This document shows, piece after piece, positions 50,134 to 59,449 of a stretch of DNA of 64,000 nt. The notes under the pieces were generated by a model. That model was not told the origin of the DNA and did not search any database. It was given only the letters and a program-made list of their open reading frames with translations. The DNA is from Chthonobacter albigriseus (lineage in GTDB: Bacteria > Pseudomonadota > Alphaproteobacteria > Rhizobiales > Pleomorphomonadaceae), in contig NZ_JACDIT010000001.1 of the NCBI RefSeq assembly GCF_013839445.1, positions 1,735,769-1,799,768 on the forward strand. The letters run 5' to 3'. The position numbers and the translations under genes are program-made. The stretch's first letter is position 1. Every line of letters begins with the position of its first letter.

Positions 50134-52631
50134 CCATGGACATCACACGGCGCGACATGCTGAAGGCTCACGCCGCCGGCATCGCAGCTGCCGCCGCCGG
50201 CATCGCGCTGCCGGCCGAGGCGCAGCCGGTGCCCGGCGGGGTCGGCACCCTCGACATCACGTGGTCCAAGGCCCCCTGCCGCTTCTGCGGCACCGGCTGC
50301 GGCGTGATGGTCGGAGTCAAGGAAGGCCAGGTCGTCGCGACCCACGGCGACATGCAGGCGGAGGTCAATCGCGGCCTCAACTGCGTGAAGGGCTACTTCC
50401 TCTCCAAGATCATGTACGGCGAGGACCGCCTGACCACGCCCTTGATGCGCAAGCGCAACGGCGTCTTCGACAAGGAGGGCGCGTTCGAGCCGGTCACCTG
50501 GGACGAGGCTTTCGACCTGATGGCCGCAAAGGCCAAAGAGACGCTGAAGGCCAAGGGCCCGACCGCACTCGGCATGTTCGGCTCGGGCCAGTGGACCATC
50601 TTCGAGGGCTACGCCGCGACCAAGCTGATGCGGGCCGGTTTCCGCTCCAACAACCTCGACCCCAACGCCCGCCATTGCATGGCCTCGGCCGCCGTCGCCT
50701 TCATGCGCACCTTCGGCATGGACGAGCCGATGGGCTGCTATGACGACTTCGAGCATGCCGACGCCTTCGTGCTCTGGGGCTCGAACATGGCGGAGATGCA
50801 TCCGATCCTCTGGACACGCGTCGCCGACCGCCGCCTCGGCCACGAGCACGTGAAGGTCGCAGTGCTCTCGACCTTTACGCACCGGAGCATGGACCTCGCC
50901 GACATCCCGGTCATCTTCAAGCCCGGCACCGACCTCGCCATCCTCAACTACATCGCCAACCACATCATCCAGACTGGGCGATTGAACGAGGATTTCGTCG
51001 CCAATCACACGGTCTTCATGAAGGGCGCCGTGGACATCGGCTACGGGCTCCGGCCCGAGCACGAACTGGAGGCGAAGGCGACCGGCGCCGCCGATCCCGG
51101 CAAGATGGAGCCGGCCGACTTCGAGGCCTTCAAGGCCCTCGTCGCCGAGTACACGCTGGAAAAGGTGTCGGAGCTTTCCGGCGTCGAACCGGGGTTCCTG
51201 GAGGAACTCGCCGAGCTCTACGCAGATCCGACCCGCAAGGTGATGAGCCTCTGGACCATGGGGTTCAACCAGCACGTCCGCGGCGTCTGGGCCAACCAGA
51301 TGCTCTACAACCTGCATCTTCTCACGGGGAAGATCTCCGAGCCGGGTAACAGCCCCTTCTCGCTGACCGGCCAGCCTTCGGCCTGCGGCACCGCGCGTGA
51401 GGTGGGCACCTTCGCCCACCGACTGCCGGCCGACATGGTGGTGACCAATCCGGAGCACCGGGCCCATGCCGAGGAGATCTGGAAGCTGCCGCACGGCCTG
51501 TTGCCCGACAAGCCCGGCTACCACGCCGTCCAGCAGGATCGGATGCTGAAAGACGGCAAGCTCAACTGGTACTGGATCCAGGTCAACAACAACCTCCAGG
51601 CCGCACCCAACAACGACCAGGAGACCTGGCCGGGCTACCGGAACCCGGACAACTTCATCGTCGTCTCCGACGCCTACCCGACCGTGACGGCACTCGCCGC
51701 GGACCTGATCCTGCCTGCGGCCATGTGGGTGGAGAAGGAGGGTGCCTACGGCAATGCCGAGCGTCGCACCCACGTCTGGCGCCAGCTGGTCGAAGCCAAG
51801 GGAGACGCGCGGTCCGACCTCTGGCAGCTGATGGAATTCTCCAAGCGCTTCACCACAGACGAGGTCTGGCCGGCGGAGATCCTGGAGGGCGCTCCGGACT
51901 ATCGCGGCCGGACGCTGTTCGAAGTGCTGTTCAAGAACGGCAACGTGGACCGGTTCCCATTGAGCGAACTCGACCCGGACTACGGGAACCAGGAATCGAA
52001 GGATTTCGGCTTCTACGTCCAGAAGGGCCTTTTCGAGGAATACGCCACCTTCGGCCGCGGCCACGGGCACGATCTGGCGGACTACGACCTCTACCACGAG
52101 GTGCGCGGCCTCCGCTGGCCGGTCGTCGACGGCAAGGAAACGCTGTGGCGCTACCGGGAAGGCCACGATCCCTATGTCAAGCCGGGCGAAGGGGTGAAGT
52201 TCTACGGTCGCCAGGACGGCAGGGCGGTGATCCTCGCCGTTCCCTACGAGCCCCCCGCCGAAAGCCCCGACGACGAGTTCGACCTCTGGCTGGTCACCGG
52301 CCGCGTGCTGGAGCATTGGCACTCCGGGTCCATGACCATGCGGGTGCCGGAGCTCTATCGGGCCTTTCCCGGCGCCTGCGTCTTCATGAACGCCGACGAT
52401 GCGCGCCGGCGCGGGCTCAACCAGGGCGCCGAGGTGCGCGTGATCTCCCGGCGCGGCGAGATCCGCAGCCGCATCGAGACGCGCGGGCGCAACCGCATGC
52501 CGGCGGGCGTTGTCTTCGTGCCCTGGTTCGACGCCAGCCAGTTGATCAACAAGGTGACGCTGGACGCCACCGACCCGATCTCCAAGCAGACGGACTTCAA
52601 GAAGTGTGCCGTCAAGGTCGAGGCCGTCTGA
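50130..52631 (+). CDS. napA: Periplasmic nitrate reductase catalytic subunit
   Basis: An 833-residue molybdoenzyme that reduces nitrate to nitrite. It has a twin-arginine signal ([19 protein letters not shown]), the [4Fe-4S] site [25 protein letters not shown] plus a fourth Cys in [11 protein letters not shown], and [19 protein letters not shown] with the molybdenum-ligating cysteine (about residue 182). The C-terminal molybdopterin-binding part has [19 protein letters not shown]. The length matches NapA. The TGA overlaps the napB ATG by 1 nt. Confidence 0.98.
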   Translation: MTMDITRRDMLKAHAAGIAAAAAGIALPAEAQPVPGGVGTLDITWSKAPCRFCGTGCGVMVGVKEGQVVATHGDMQAEVNRGLNCVKGYFLSKIMYGEDRLTTPLMRKRNGVFDKEGAFEPVTWDEAFDLMAAKAKETLKAKGPTALGMFGSGQWTIFEGYAATKLMRAGFRSNNLDPNARHCMASAAVAFMRTFGMDEPMGCYDDFEHADAFVLWGSNMAEMHPILWTRVADRRLGHEHVKVAVLSTFTHRSMDLADIPVIFKPGTDLAILNYIANHIIQTGRLNEDFVANHTVFMKGAVDIGYGLRPEHELEAKATGAADPGKMEPADFEAFKALVAEYTLEKVSELSGVEPGFLEELAELYADPTRKVMSLWTMGFNQHVRGVWANQMLYNLHLLTGKISEPGNSPFSLTGQPSACGTAREVGTFAHRLPADMVVTNPEHRAHAEEIWKLPHGLLPDKPGYHAVQQDRMLKDGKLNWYWIQVNNNLQAAPNNDQETWPGYRNPDNFIVVSDAYPTVTALAADLILPAAMWVEKEGAYGNAERRTHVWRQLVEAKGDARSDLWQLMEFSKRFTTDEVWPAEILEGAPDYRGRTLFEVLFKNGNVDRFPLSELDPDYGNQESKDFGFYVQKGLFEEYATFGRGHGHDLADYDLYHEVRGLRWPVVDGKETLWRYREGHDPYVKPGEGVKFYGRQDGRAVILAVPYEPPAESPDDEFDLWLVTGRVLEHWHSGSMTMRVPELYRAFPGACVFMNADDARRRGLNQGAEVRVISRRGEIRSRIETRGRNRMPAGVVFVPWFDASQLINKVTLDATDPISKQTDFKKCAVKVEAV

Positions 52632-53089
52632 TGCGCCATCCGCTCCTCCTCTCGCTCGTCTCCGCTGCGATCGTGCTTGCGGTCCCGGCGCTCTCTCAGG
52701 ACGCGCCCCGCCTGACCGGACAGACGCCGCCCATGGCCGAGGTACCTGCCCCGCCCGTGCCAAAGTGGGTGACCGACGACATCCGCCAGATGCGAGCCTA
52801 CCCGGAACAGCCGCCGGTGATCCCGCATTCGATCGAGGGCTACCAGCTGTCCGTCAACACCAACCGGTGCCTTTCCTGCCACAAGCGCGAGTTCACCCAA
52901 GGCTCCGGCGCGCCGATGATCAGCGTCACCCACTACATGAACCGCGAAGGTCAGATGCTCGCGGACGTCTCGCCGCGCCGCTACAACTGCACCGCCTGCC
53001 ACGTCCCCCAGGCCGACGTCGCGCCGCTGGTGCCGAACACCTTCCGCGACATGAGCGAGCTGGGCGCCAGGCCCGCCGGGAGCGAATGA
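52631..53089 (+). CDS. napB: Periplasmic nitrate reductase diheme cytochrome subunit
   Basis: A 152-residue periplasmic cytochrome with a signal peptide (LLLSLVSAAIVLAVPALSQ). Two heme-c motifs, CLSCH (about residue 79) and CTACH (about 120), and the P-P-V-I-P-H-S-I-E-G-Y segment are those of NapB. It transfers electrons from NapC to NapA. It is directly coupled to napA. Confidence 0.96.
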   Translation: MRHPLLLSLVSAAIVLAVPALSQDAPRLTGQTPPMAEVPAPPVPKWVTDDIRQMRAYPEQPPVIPHSIEGYQLSVNTNRCLSCHKREFTQGSGAPMISVTHYMNREGQMLADVSPRRYNCTACHVPQADVAPLVPNTFRDMSELGARPAGSE

Positions 53090-53092
53090 GCC

Positions 53093-53779
53093 ATGTGGCT
53101 GCGTCTCAAGGCGGTCCTCTCCTGGGCCTGGACCATCATGGCGAGGCCGAGTGTGCACTTCGGCCTCGGCTTCCTGACGCTCGGCGGCTTCGTCGGCGGC
53201 GTCCTCTTCTGGGGCGCGTTCAACACCGCGCTGGAGATCACCAACACGGAGGCCTTCTGCACCGGCTGCCACGAGATGAAGGCGAACGTCTACGAGGAGC
53301 TGACCCGCACCGTGCACTTCTCCAACCGCTCCGGCGTCCGGGCGACCTGCCCCGACTGCCACGTCCCGCACGATTGGACGGACAAGATCGCCCGCAAGAT
53401 GCAGGCCTCCAAGGAGGTGTGGGGACACATCTTCGGCTCGATAGACACCCGCCGGAAGTTCCTCGACATGCGCCGGGAACTCGCCGAACACGAGTGGGCC
53501 CGCCTCAAGGCCAACGACAGCCTGGAATGCCGCAACTGCCATTCCGCGGTCGCCATGGATTTCACGCGGCAGACCGCGCGCGCCGCGGAGATCCACGGCC
53601 GCTATCTCGTCCCCGGCGAGGCGACCTGCATCGACTGCCACAAGGGCATCGCCCACGAACTGCCGAACATGGACGGCGTCGACCCCGGCTGGAAGGTCGC
53701 GCCGGAACTTGAGGGCAAGGAGCTACCGCAGGCATCGATGAATAGCCTGGAGCGCTATCTTGCCGACATCCGGCCTTGA
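53093..53779 (+). CDS. napC: NapC, tetraheme quinol dehydrogenase
   Basis: A 228-residue NapC/NirT-family protein. An N-terminal membrane helix ([21 protein letters not shown]) precedes four c-heme motifs: CTGCH, CPDCH, CRNCH and CIDCH. HxxxK-type spacing and the late GIAHELPN are typical. It oxidises quinol and feeds NapB. It starts 3 nt after napB and ends the operon; napG and napH are absent, so NapC is the only quinol input here. Confidence 0.97.
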   Translation: MWLRLKAVLSWAWTIMARPSVHFGLGFLTLGGFVGGVLFWGAFNTALEITNTEAFCTGCHEMKANVYEELTRTVHFSNRSGVRATCPDCHVPHDWTDKIARKMQASKEVWGHIFGSIDTRRKFLDMRRELAEHEWARLKANDSLECRNCHSAVAMDFTRQTARAAEIHGRYLVPGEATCIDCHKGIAHELPNMDGVDPGWKVAPELEGKELPQASMNSLERYLADIRP

Positions 53780-53838
53780 GCCTGAGAGCCGGCAGGTAGA
53801 AGGTCAATTGTCGGAGGATTTGCGCACAGGAGCTGGCG

Positions 53839-55242
53839 ATGGACGACCTGACCAGAGCGCTTGAGATCGCGGCGGCATCGGGGATCGACTACCGTCGACG
53901 CCTCCCGGATCGGCCGCAGCGGCCGGAACTCTCCTATGCGGACGTCCTTTCCCGTTTCCGCCGCCCCCTGCCCGAGGCGGGCGAAGGAGGCTCCGCGGTG
54001 ATAAGGGCGCTGGGGGAAGCGGCGGCGCCCGGACTGCACGCCCACGCCGGCCCGCGTTTCTTCGGCTGGGTGATCGGCGGATCGCACCCCGTCGGAGTCG
54101 CCGCGGACTGGCTCGCCGGGGCGTGGGGCCAGAATGCCGGCAACCACCAAGCCGCGCCATCGGCCGCGGCCGCGGAGGCCGCGTCGGCGGAATGGCTGCT
54201 CGACCTGCTCGACCTCCCACGCGAAAGCTCGGTCGGATTCGTGACCGGCGCGACGATGGCCAACTTCGTGTGCCTGGCCGCTGCGCGCGGCGAGGTTCTT
54301 CGGCGCGTTGGATGGGATGTGGAATCGAAAGGGCTGTTCGGGGCTCCTCCCGTCACCGTTCTGATCGGCGACGAGGCGCACGCCACCGTCTATTCCGCGC
54401 TCCAGTACCTCGGCTTCGGCCGGGATGGCGTGCGGCGCATCGCAAGCGACGCGGAAGGCCGGATCCGCCCGGACGCCTTCTCGGCGGCCACCTCGTCCAT
54501 CGAGGGGCCGGTCATCTGCGTCCTCCAGGCCGGCCAGATCAACACCGGCGCCTTCGACCCCTTCGACGCCATCGTGCCGGTCGCCCGTCGCGCTTCGGCG
54601 TGGATCCACGTGGATGGTGCCTTCGGCCTCTGGGCGCGCGCCTGTCCCCCGCGGAAAGCCCTGACCGAAGGGCTCCAGAACGCCGACAGCTGGGCAGTCG
54701 ACGGCCACAAGTGGCTGCAGACCCCCTACGACAGCGGCTACGCCATCATTCGCGACGCGATCGCCCACGAGCGGGCGATGACCACGGCCGCAAGCTACCT
54801 GCCCGTCGCCGCGGGCGGCGAACGCGATCCCAGCCACTTCGTTCCGGAGCTGTCGCGGCGAGCCCGCGGTTTCGCGACCTGGGCGATGATCCTCCATCTC
54901 GGCCGCAGCGGGATCGCCGCGATGGTCGAGCGGCACTGCCGGCTCGCCGCACGCATGGCGGAGCGCCTGGTTGCGGAACCCGGCATCGAGATCGCCAACG
55001 CAGTCGTCCTCGACCAGGTCGCCGTGCGTTTCGGTAAAGGGCTTCCCATCGAGGAGGCCGACACCTTGACGGACAGGGTGATCGCTGCTGTCCAGGCGGA
55101 CGGCACCTGCTTTGCGGGCGGTGCGCTCTGGAAAGGTCGGCGGATCATGCGCGTTTCGGTGATCGACTGGGCGACCGGAGAGGCCGATATCGATGCCTCG
55201 GCGGATGCGATCCTGCGCTGCTGGCGGGCGGTGCGGAATTGA
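53839..55242 (+). CDS. PLP-dependent decarboxylase/aminotransferase family protein
   Basis: A 467-residue group II PLP enzyme. The cofactor lysine is in WAVDGHKWLQTPYDSGYA (about residue 295), the PLP-stacking region in GFVTGATMANFVCLAAAR, and the PLP-ring aspartate in IHVDGAFGLWAR. This pattern is the aromatic-L-amino-acid/glutamate decarboxylase group that is often annotated as an aspartate aminotransferase-like protein. The substrate cannot be read. It starts 59 nt after napC on the same strand but has no obvious role in denitrification. Confidence 0.85.
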   Translation: MDDLTRALEIAAASGIDYRRRLPDRPQRPELSYADVLSRFRRPLPEAGEGGSAVIRALGEAAAPGLHAHAGPRFFGWVIGGSHPVGVAADWLAGAWGQNAGNHQAAPSAAAAEAASAEWLLDLLDLPRESSVGFVTGATMANFVCLAAARGEVLRRVGWDVESKGLFGAPPVTVLIGDEAHATVYSALQYLGFGRDGVRRIASDAEGRIRPDAFSAATSSIEGPVICVLQAGQINTGAFDPFDAIVPVARRASAWIHVDGAFGLWARACPPRKALTEGLQNADSWAVDGHKWLQTPYDSGYAIIRDAIAHERAMTTAASYLPVAAGGERDPSHFVPELSRRARGFATWAMILHLGRSGIAAMVERHCRLAARMAERLVAEPGIEIANAVVLDQVAVRFGKGLPIEEADTLTDRVIAAVQADGTCFAGGALWKGRRIMRVSVIDWATGEADIDASADAILRCWRAVRN

Positions 55243-55264
55243 TGCCACGCTCTGGACGGCCGAC

Positions 55265-55447
55265 CCGGGTGTGATCCGACCCGCCGACGTGCGCAGGAAC
55301 ACCCGCCTCGATGCCATCGTGACGGTGGTCGACGCCCGTCATCTCCTGGAGGAGTTGGACGCCGCCCACGAGGCGCAGGAGCAGATCGCCTTCGCCGACA
55401 CGCTGATCCTCAACAAGACCGACCTGGTCACGGCCGACGAGCACTCC
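55265..55447 (+). pseudogene. CobW/P47K-family GTPase fragment
   Basis: After the decarboxylase stop, a plus-strand frame encodes VRRNTRLDAIVTVVDARHL, then LDAAHEAQEQIAFADTLIL and NKTDLVTADE. This is the middle of a CobW-type metal-chaperone GTPase, with the N-K-x-D guanine-specificity motif. There is no upstream P-loop domain and no downstream C-terminal domain, and the homology stops at a join with the SnoaL-like gene on the other strand. It is therefore a deletion remnant of a gene of about 350 codons. Confidence 0.8.
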
Positions 55448-55453
55448 GCAGGG

Positions 55454-55816
55454 TCACTCGTCCCAGGTCTGAACGATCGTCTGCTGGGAAATCTGTCCTT
55501 CTCGCGTTTCCATCACCGAGATGCAGAAGACACGCGTACCGTCGGGGTAGGAGCAGGCTTGCGTGAACGCCATTCGCCCGTCGTCAGCGAGGGTCGTGTC
55601 CACCGCGTGCGTCATGGCGCGGCTGCAGATGTCATCCCAGAAGGCGGCGATCGCCGCACGGCCGTGGATCTCCCGTGGCCTGCTCGGCGGATTGTTGCGG
55701 TCCATGATCCGCAGGATCGCATCCGGCGCGTAGAAGCTCGCCAAGGCAGATCCGTTTCGCTGTTCGATAGCGGATTTGAGAGCCGGCCCGCTGACGGCTT
55801 GCAGTCTCGTTTGCAT
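55454..55816 (-). CDS. SnoaL/NTF2-like fold protein
   Basis: A 120-residue protein of the NTF2-like type. It shows ALKSAIEQRNGSALASFYAPDAILRIMD, REIHGRAAIAAFWDDI and GTRVFCISVMETREGQI, the usual order of a SnoaL-like/YybH stress-type domain. There is no signal peptide. The ATG at 55816 has GGGAGG 5 nt upstream, a leader almost identical to that of the next gene upstream. It probably shares a transcript with the AhpD-like gene; the ligand is unknown. Confidence 0.8.
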   Translation of the reverse strand: MQTRLQAVSGPALKSAIEQRNGSALASFYAPDAILRIMDRNNPPSRPREIHGRAAIAAFWDDICSRAMTHAVDTTLADDGRMAFTQACSYPDGTRVFCISVMETREGQISQQTIVQTWDE

Positions 55817-55876
55817 CCGAACCTCCCGACTGTGATCTCGAGGAAGGGCCGGCATGGTTTGCCGGCCCCCGCACGC

Positions 55877-56344
55877 TCATTGAACCGCTGCAGCCTTTGC
55901 CGCACGGGCGAGCAGTTCGTCGGTTTCCTTTCGGAATGCCGTCTCGTCGACCTGCATGCCGTTGAGGACCGTGCTCCAGTGCCGCACGATGGCCGCCATG
56001 GCGACGGTTTCCCGGATCTCATCGTCGCTGGCGCCGTTCAGCTTTGCCGCGGCCGTATGGAAGTAGATGCAGTAGTGGCAGGGAATCTGCGCGGCTACGG
56101 CAAGGCCGAGAAGCTCCTTGGTCTTGCCGTCCAAGGCTGATTTCGGGTTGAGTTGCAGAGACTTGAACTCGTTCCAGGCCCCTTCGATACCGGCTTCGGG
56201 AAACACCGAAAACATGGTGGGGACGGAACCGAGAGTCTCTCGCATATCCGAATAGGTAGCATCCGCATCTCCAGCGCAAACTGGAGTGGCGAGGGTGACC
56301 ACGGAGCTGGCGACGAGTATCGCGATGGTACGGATCATCATCAT
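55877..56344 (-). CDS. Exported AhpD/carboxymuconolactone decarboxylase-like protein
   Basis: A 155-residue protein with a signal peptide (IRTIAILVASSVVTLATPVCAG). The core contains the CMD/AhpD motif IPCHYCIYFHTAAAKLNGASDDEI, with C-x-x-C and a following histidine, the peroxidase-type redox pair. Most family members are cytoplasmic, so export is notable. It starts with three tandem ATGs after GGGAGG. It lies 114 nt downstream of the LuxR fusion gene and 60 nt upstream of the SnoaL-like gene, and probably belongs to a stress-response unit under that regulator. Confidence 0.85.
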   Translation of the reverse strand: MMMIRTIAILVASSVVTLATPVCAGDADATYSDMRETLGSVPTMFSVFPEAGIEGAWNEFKSLQLNPKSALDGKTKELLGLAVAAQIPCHYCIYFHTAAAKLNGASDDEIRETVAMAAIVRHWSTVLNGMQVDETAFRKETDELLARAAKAAAVQ

Positions 56345-56457
56345 CTGAACCTCCCGATCAAAGTCCTGCCCGGCCGGGCAAGCCAGTGGAGAGTGCGCTG
56401 GAACGCAAATGGCCGCGTCGCCCGCGAGAGCCATTGGGCCATGGGGCATACGGGCCA

Positions 56458-58011
56458 TCACGGTCGGCCACGGCTTGCCAGATAGGCGGCTGCCGCGCCC
56501 ATTCGCGACGACATGTCCAGCTTTCCCAAGATGTTCGCCACATGCCGTTTGATCGTGTGGTCGCTGATCTGAAGCTGAACCGCGATCTCGGTGTTCGACA
56601 AGCCGCCGGCGAGCAGTTCCAGAACCTGACGCTCTCGTTCGCTGAGACAGCCCAAGTCGATGCTCGCCGGCGGAACGGGACGGGCACTTTCCAGGTGCTG
56701 GACGGTGGCGACGCAAGCGATCGCGACCGGCTTGTCCAGGAAGTCGAAACGGATCTGGCCGCACGGCTCGAACCTGAGCCCTGATCCTGCGCAGAGTTCG
56801 GCCGTCACTGCCGAGGCACGAACCTGCTCGGCCGATGCGCTGTCGGCTATCGCGGTGGCGATCATGACAGTCGTTCCGTGCGGGCTCGCCTGGCTGAGCT
56901 CCACCTCTCCCACGTGCACGCCCTGGGCAAGCCGCTCCAACCGTCCCCGACAGGCTTCGGCGACGGCGAGCCCGCACCGGATCGCCTTGGCGGGTCCGTC
57001 GAACCGGGCGAGCCCCCGGTCGCCTTCCCATCGAACCACCGTGCCACCGAAACTTCGGGCAACCGCCTCGAGGCGCTCTCGGAGGTTTGTCGCCGCTTCG
57101 CTCCAGCGCCGGTCGGAGAACCGGTAGCCGGGCGGGCGGGTCAGTCGCGTCGAAAGAAGCGTCGCAAGGACGCGTTGCCGCTCCTGGAATGGCGGTATGC
57201 CCGTGACGAACTCCTCGATGACGTCGGCGACACGGTCGACGTCTCCGGTCCAGATGGGATGCGTGTTTCCGGGCAACTCGACGAAGCTGGAGGAGGCGAT
57301 CCGACGGGCGAGATCCCGACCGGCCGCAAGGTCCACGTGGGGATCGTCCGTTCGATGGAGGATGAGCGTAGGGGCTCGGATCTCCCGTAGCACGCCGGCT
57401 ATGTCGATATCGGCGTTCATCCGGGCGAGAGCGATGGCTGCCGACGGGCTTGCGGAGAAGCGTTCCAACCGGCCCCACCAGTCACAGAACTGGGTGTCCT
57501 GCACCAGGCCCGGGGCGAGCGTCTGAAGGCTCCGGCCGGTTCCCCACGTCTCCTCGATCAGGTTGATGAAGCGATCGAGCGCTTTGGAAGCGGCCGCCTG
57601 CCGATGCGAGGAGTCACTTACCCCGTACAGAACCAGGGCACGGGTGCGGTCCGGGTAGGCGGCGCAGAAGAGCAGGGACATCGCCGCCCCCTCGGATGCG
57701 CCAAGCAGGACTGCGCGCCCAGAGCCTGCGGCGTCCATGACCGCATGGATGTCCTTCATGCGGGTACGCAGATCGGGGAGGTTGCCGGGGTCGACCCGGT
57801 CGCTCAAACCGGTCCCGCGCTTGTCGAAGTGGATCAGGCGCGAGAACGCCGACAGGCGCCCCAGAAAACGGGCGTAGCCCGGATCCTCCCAGTTGATCTC
57901 CAGGTTCGAGATGAAACCGGGAACGAACACCAGATCGACCGACCCGTGGCCGACGACCTGATAGGCGATACGCAGGTCGCCACTTCGGGCATATCGCGTG
58001 CGGACATGCAT
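56458..58011 (-). CDS. Alpha/beta hydrolase - degenerate class III cyclase - LuxR HTH fusion regulator
   Basis: A 517-residue three-part protein. Residues 1-260 are an alpha/beta hydrolase (RYARSGDLRIAYQVVG, IHFDKRGTGLSD, VLLGASEGAAMSLL with the Ser nucleophile, and a late ELPGNTHPIW His). Residues about 280-430 resemble a class III nucleotide cyclase (RWEGDRGLARFDGPAKAI, VHVGEVE, GSGLRFEPCG), but the first metal-binding Asp motif (FTDI-type) is replaced by LSTRL, so catalysis is unlikely. The last 65 residues are a LuxR HTH (LSERERQVLELLAGGLSNTEIA, then HTIKRHVANILGKL). It may sense an ester or lactone and control the two downstream genes. Confidence 0.85.
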   Translation of the reverse strand: MHVRTRYARSGDLRIAYQVVGHGSVDLVFVPGFISNLEINWEDPGYARFLGRLSAFSRLIHFDKRGTGLSDRVDPGNLPDLRTRMKDIHAVMDAAGSGRAVLLGASEGAAMSLLFCAAYPDRTRALVLYGVSDSSHRQAAASKALDRFINLIEETWGTGRSLQTLAPGLVQDTQFCDWWGRLERFSASPSAAIALARMNADIDIAGVLREIRAPTLILHRTDDPHVDLAAGRDLARRIASSSFVELPGNTHPIWTGDVDRVADVIEEFVTGIPPFQERQRVLATLLSTRLTRPPGYRFSDRRWSEAATNLRERLEAVARSFGGTVVRWEGDRGLARFDGPAKAIRCGLAVAEACRGRLERLAQGVHVGEVELSQASPHGTTVMIATAIADSASAEQVRASAVTAELCAGSGLRFEPCGQIRFDFLDKPVAIACVATVQHLESARPVPPASIDLGCLSERERQVLELLAGGLSNTEIAVQLQISDHTIKRHVANILGKLDMSSRMGAAAAYLASRGRP

Positions 58012-58387
58012 GGCTCCGACCCCCGGAACGCGCAATTCTAACACAAATATGAAGAGGCGGATGTGGCCACCCGCTCAGTCCGGGCCGCCCCACCTGGCGG
58101 CTGGGCACATGGTGCCCTAGCGGCATCGAGGCCGACGCGATCGGTCCAGGCGATCGCAGTCGGATGGCTGGGAACACGTTCCGCTTCGACGGGAAGGGTC
58201 GACACCGTGGAAGAAAGGCTCCGCAGGGAAGGAACGGCTTGTTGCGTCGCCCCGACCTGCGAGGACGAACCGAAGACGGAGGTCTGCCGGGGGTTCGGGA
58301 TCTCCCGCGAGACAGGCTTCCGCCCGATGGAGCGCCGCAGAGGTTCCGGTGGCGCTGGGCTTTCGATTCCTTGCAAACCGCAGCCGA
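58012..58387. other. Intergenic stretch without a recognised gene
   Basis: About 375 bases between the LuxR fusion gene and the GNAT gene. Open frames here are Arg/Pro-rich on both strands and show no domain. It must hold the promoter for the leftward LuxR gene; I saw no clear hexamers. Confidence 0.4.
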
Positions 58388-58861
58388 TCAGGTTGGCAGC
58401 GCGATCCTGTATTGGATGAATCCGGACTTCTCCGCCACCTTGTCGTACAGCGCCATCGCGTCGGCGTTCGTCTCGTGTGTCAGCCAGTAGACACGCGAAC
58501 AGCCCTCGGCTTCGGCGGCCCGGCGGACGTGGCCGATCAGCCGTTTTCCCACGCCGAACCCGCGCTGCCCCTCGGCGACGAACAGGTCTTGGAGATAGCA
58601 ATAGTCGCCTGTCGTCCAGCATGACCGGTGGCGGATGAAGTGGACCAGTCCAACCGCGCGACCCCCACGCCAGGCCAGAGCGCCGGAGATCGGCTCGGCC
58701 GGGTCCAGGATCCTGTTCCAGGTGGTCTCGGAGACGTGGGCAGGGATCTCGACCTTGTAGAACGCCTGGTAGCCGCTCCAGAGCGGCAGCCATGCGGCTT
58801 GATCGCAGGCCGCGAGCGCGCGAATCTCGAACTGATCGTCATCCGCTGACATCACCGACAC
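58388..58861 (-). CDS. GNAT family N-acetyltransferase
   Basis: A 157-residue acetyltransferase. The acetyl-CoA motif is DLFVAEGQRGFGVGKRLIGHV (about residues 92-112, the Q/R-x-x-G-x-G/A pattern), followed by GCSRVYWLTHETNADAMALYDKVAEKSGF, the typical motif B with the N-x-x-A-x-x-L-Y-x-x-x-G segment. The target amine is unknown. It stands alone between intergenic stretches and reads leftward. Confidence 0.88.
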   Translation of the reverse strand: MSVMSADDDQFEIRALAACDQAAWLPLWSGYQAFYKVEIPAHVSETTWNRILDPAEPISGALAWRGGRAVGLVHFIRHRSCWTTGDYCYLQDLFVAEGQRGFGVGKRLIGHVRRAAEAEGCSRVYWLTHETNADAMALYDKVAEKSGFIQYRIALPT

Positions 58862-59369
58862 TCTCCCAGTTCATCCGCGCGAAGAGGAGGATGTTACCGG
58901 ACACGCGTTGCACGGAATACCCTCGTGACCCTACGACGCCGCGACTTCAACCCCGCTCGCGCAGTCGCCGTGGGACCGACGCCCCGCTGCAATCCGAAAT
59001 CGTGGTGCTGGTTCATAGCCCGAAAAAGACCAAAGCCGCTGTTTCCCATGGCTTTGCCGTCATCGGAAACTGGACCGGGCGATGGGCTTCGTGCCCACGA
59101 CCCCAACCTTGGCAAGCAAGAAATCGGCGCGTCACAACCGTATACGACAGTTCAGCAGTGTTCAGCAGAGAGCAAAGCGTTCAAGGACTGGGCCGAGCGG
59201 CTAATCCTGGGCCCGAGTGGATTGAGGGAACCAGGGTGAACCGTTTCGGATCGTGGCGACCGTGACCAGTCGGTGACCACGGAATCCCACTGATCCCATC
59301 CTCCGCCGATCAGTTAGGGATCTGCCGAAGCCCTTGCGTCGCTTGGGATAAGACGCGGAAGAAAGCCTA
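58862..59369. other. Gene-poor stretch preceding the second polyol locus
   Basis: About 510 bases (590 to the next stop codon) less GC-rich than the rest of the window, with frequent stops in all frames. I recognise no protein, RNA gene or mobile-element end. It marks the boundary between the GNAT gene and the polyol unit, whose codon use is visibly more relaxed. Confidence 0.45.
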
Positions 59370-59387
59370 GCCCTCGACTAAGAGGGC
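59370..59387 (-). terminator. Weak hairpin downstream of the GntR regulator
   Basis: GCCCTC-GACTAA-GAGGGC forms a 6-bp stem 63-80 nt past the gntR stop, and the minus-strand sequence after it is TAGGCTTTCTT. It could be a weak intrinsic terminator. Confidence 0.35.
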
Positions 59388-59449
59388 AAGTGTTCAGAAT
59401 AAATAGATACGACCGTTCGCGCCGATTAAGCTCCCCATCACAAAATGCT

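Noticed and set aside
49239..52763. A 1174-codon minus-strand frame across the nap operon
   Set aside because: It is the antisense of napA and its neighbours; the plus-strand genes have clear domains and ribosome binding sites.
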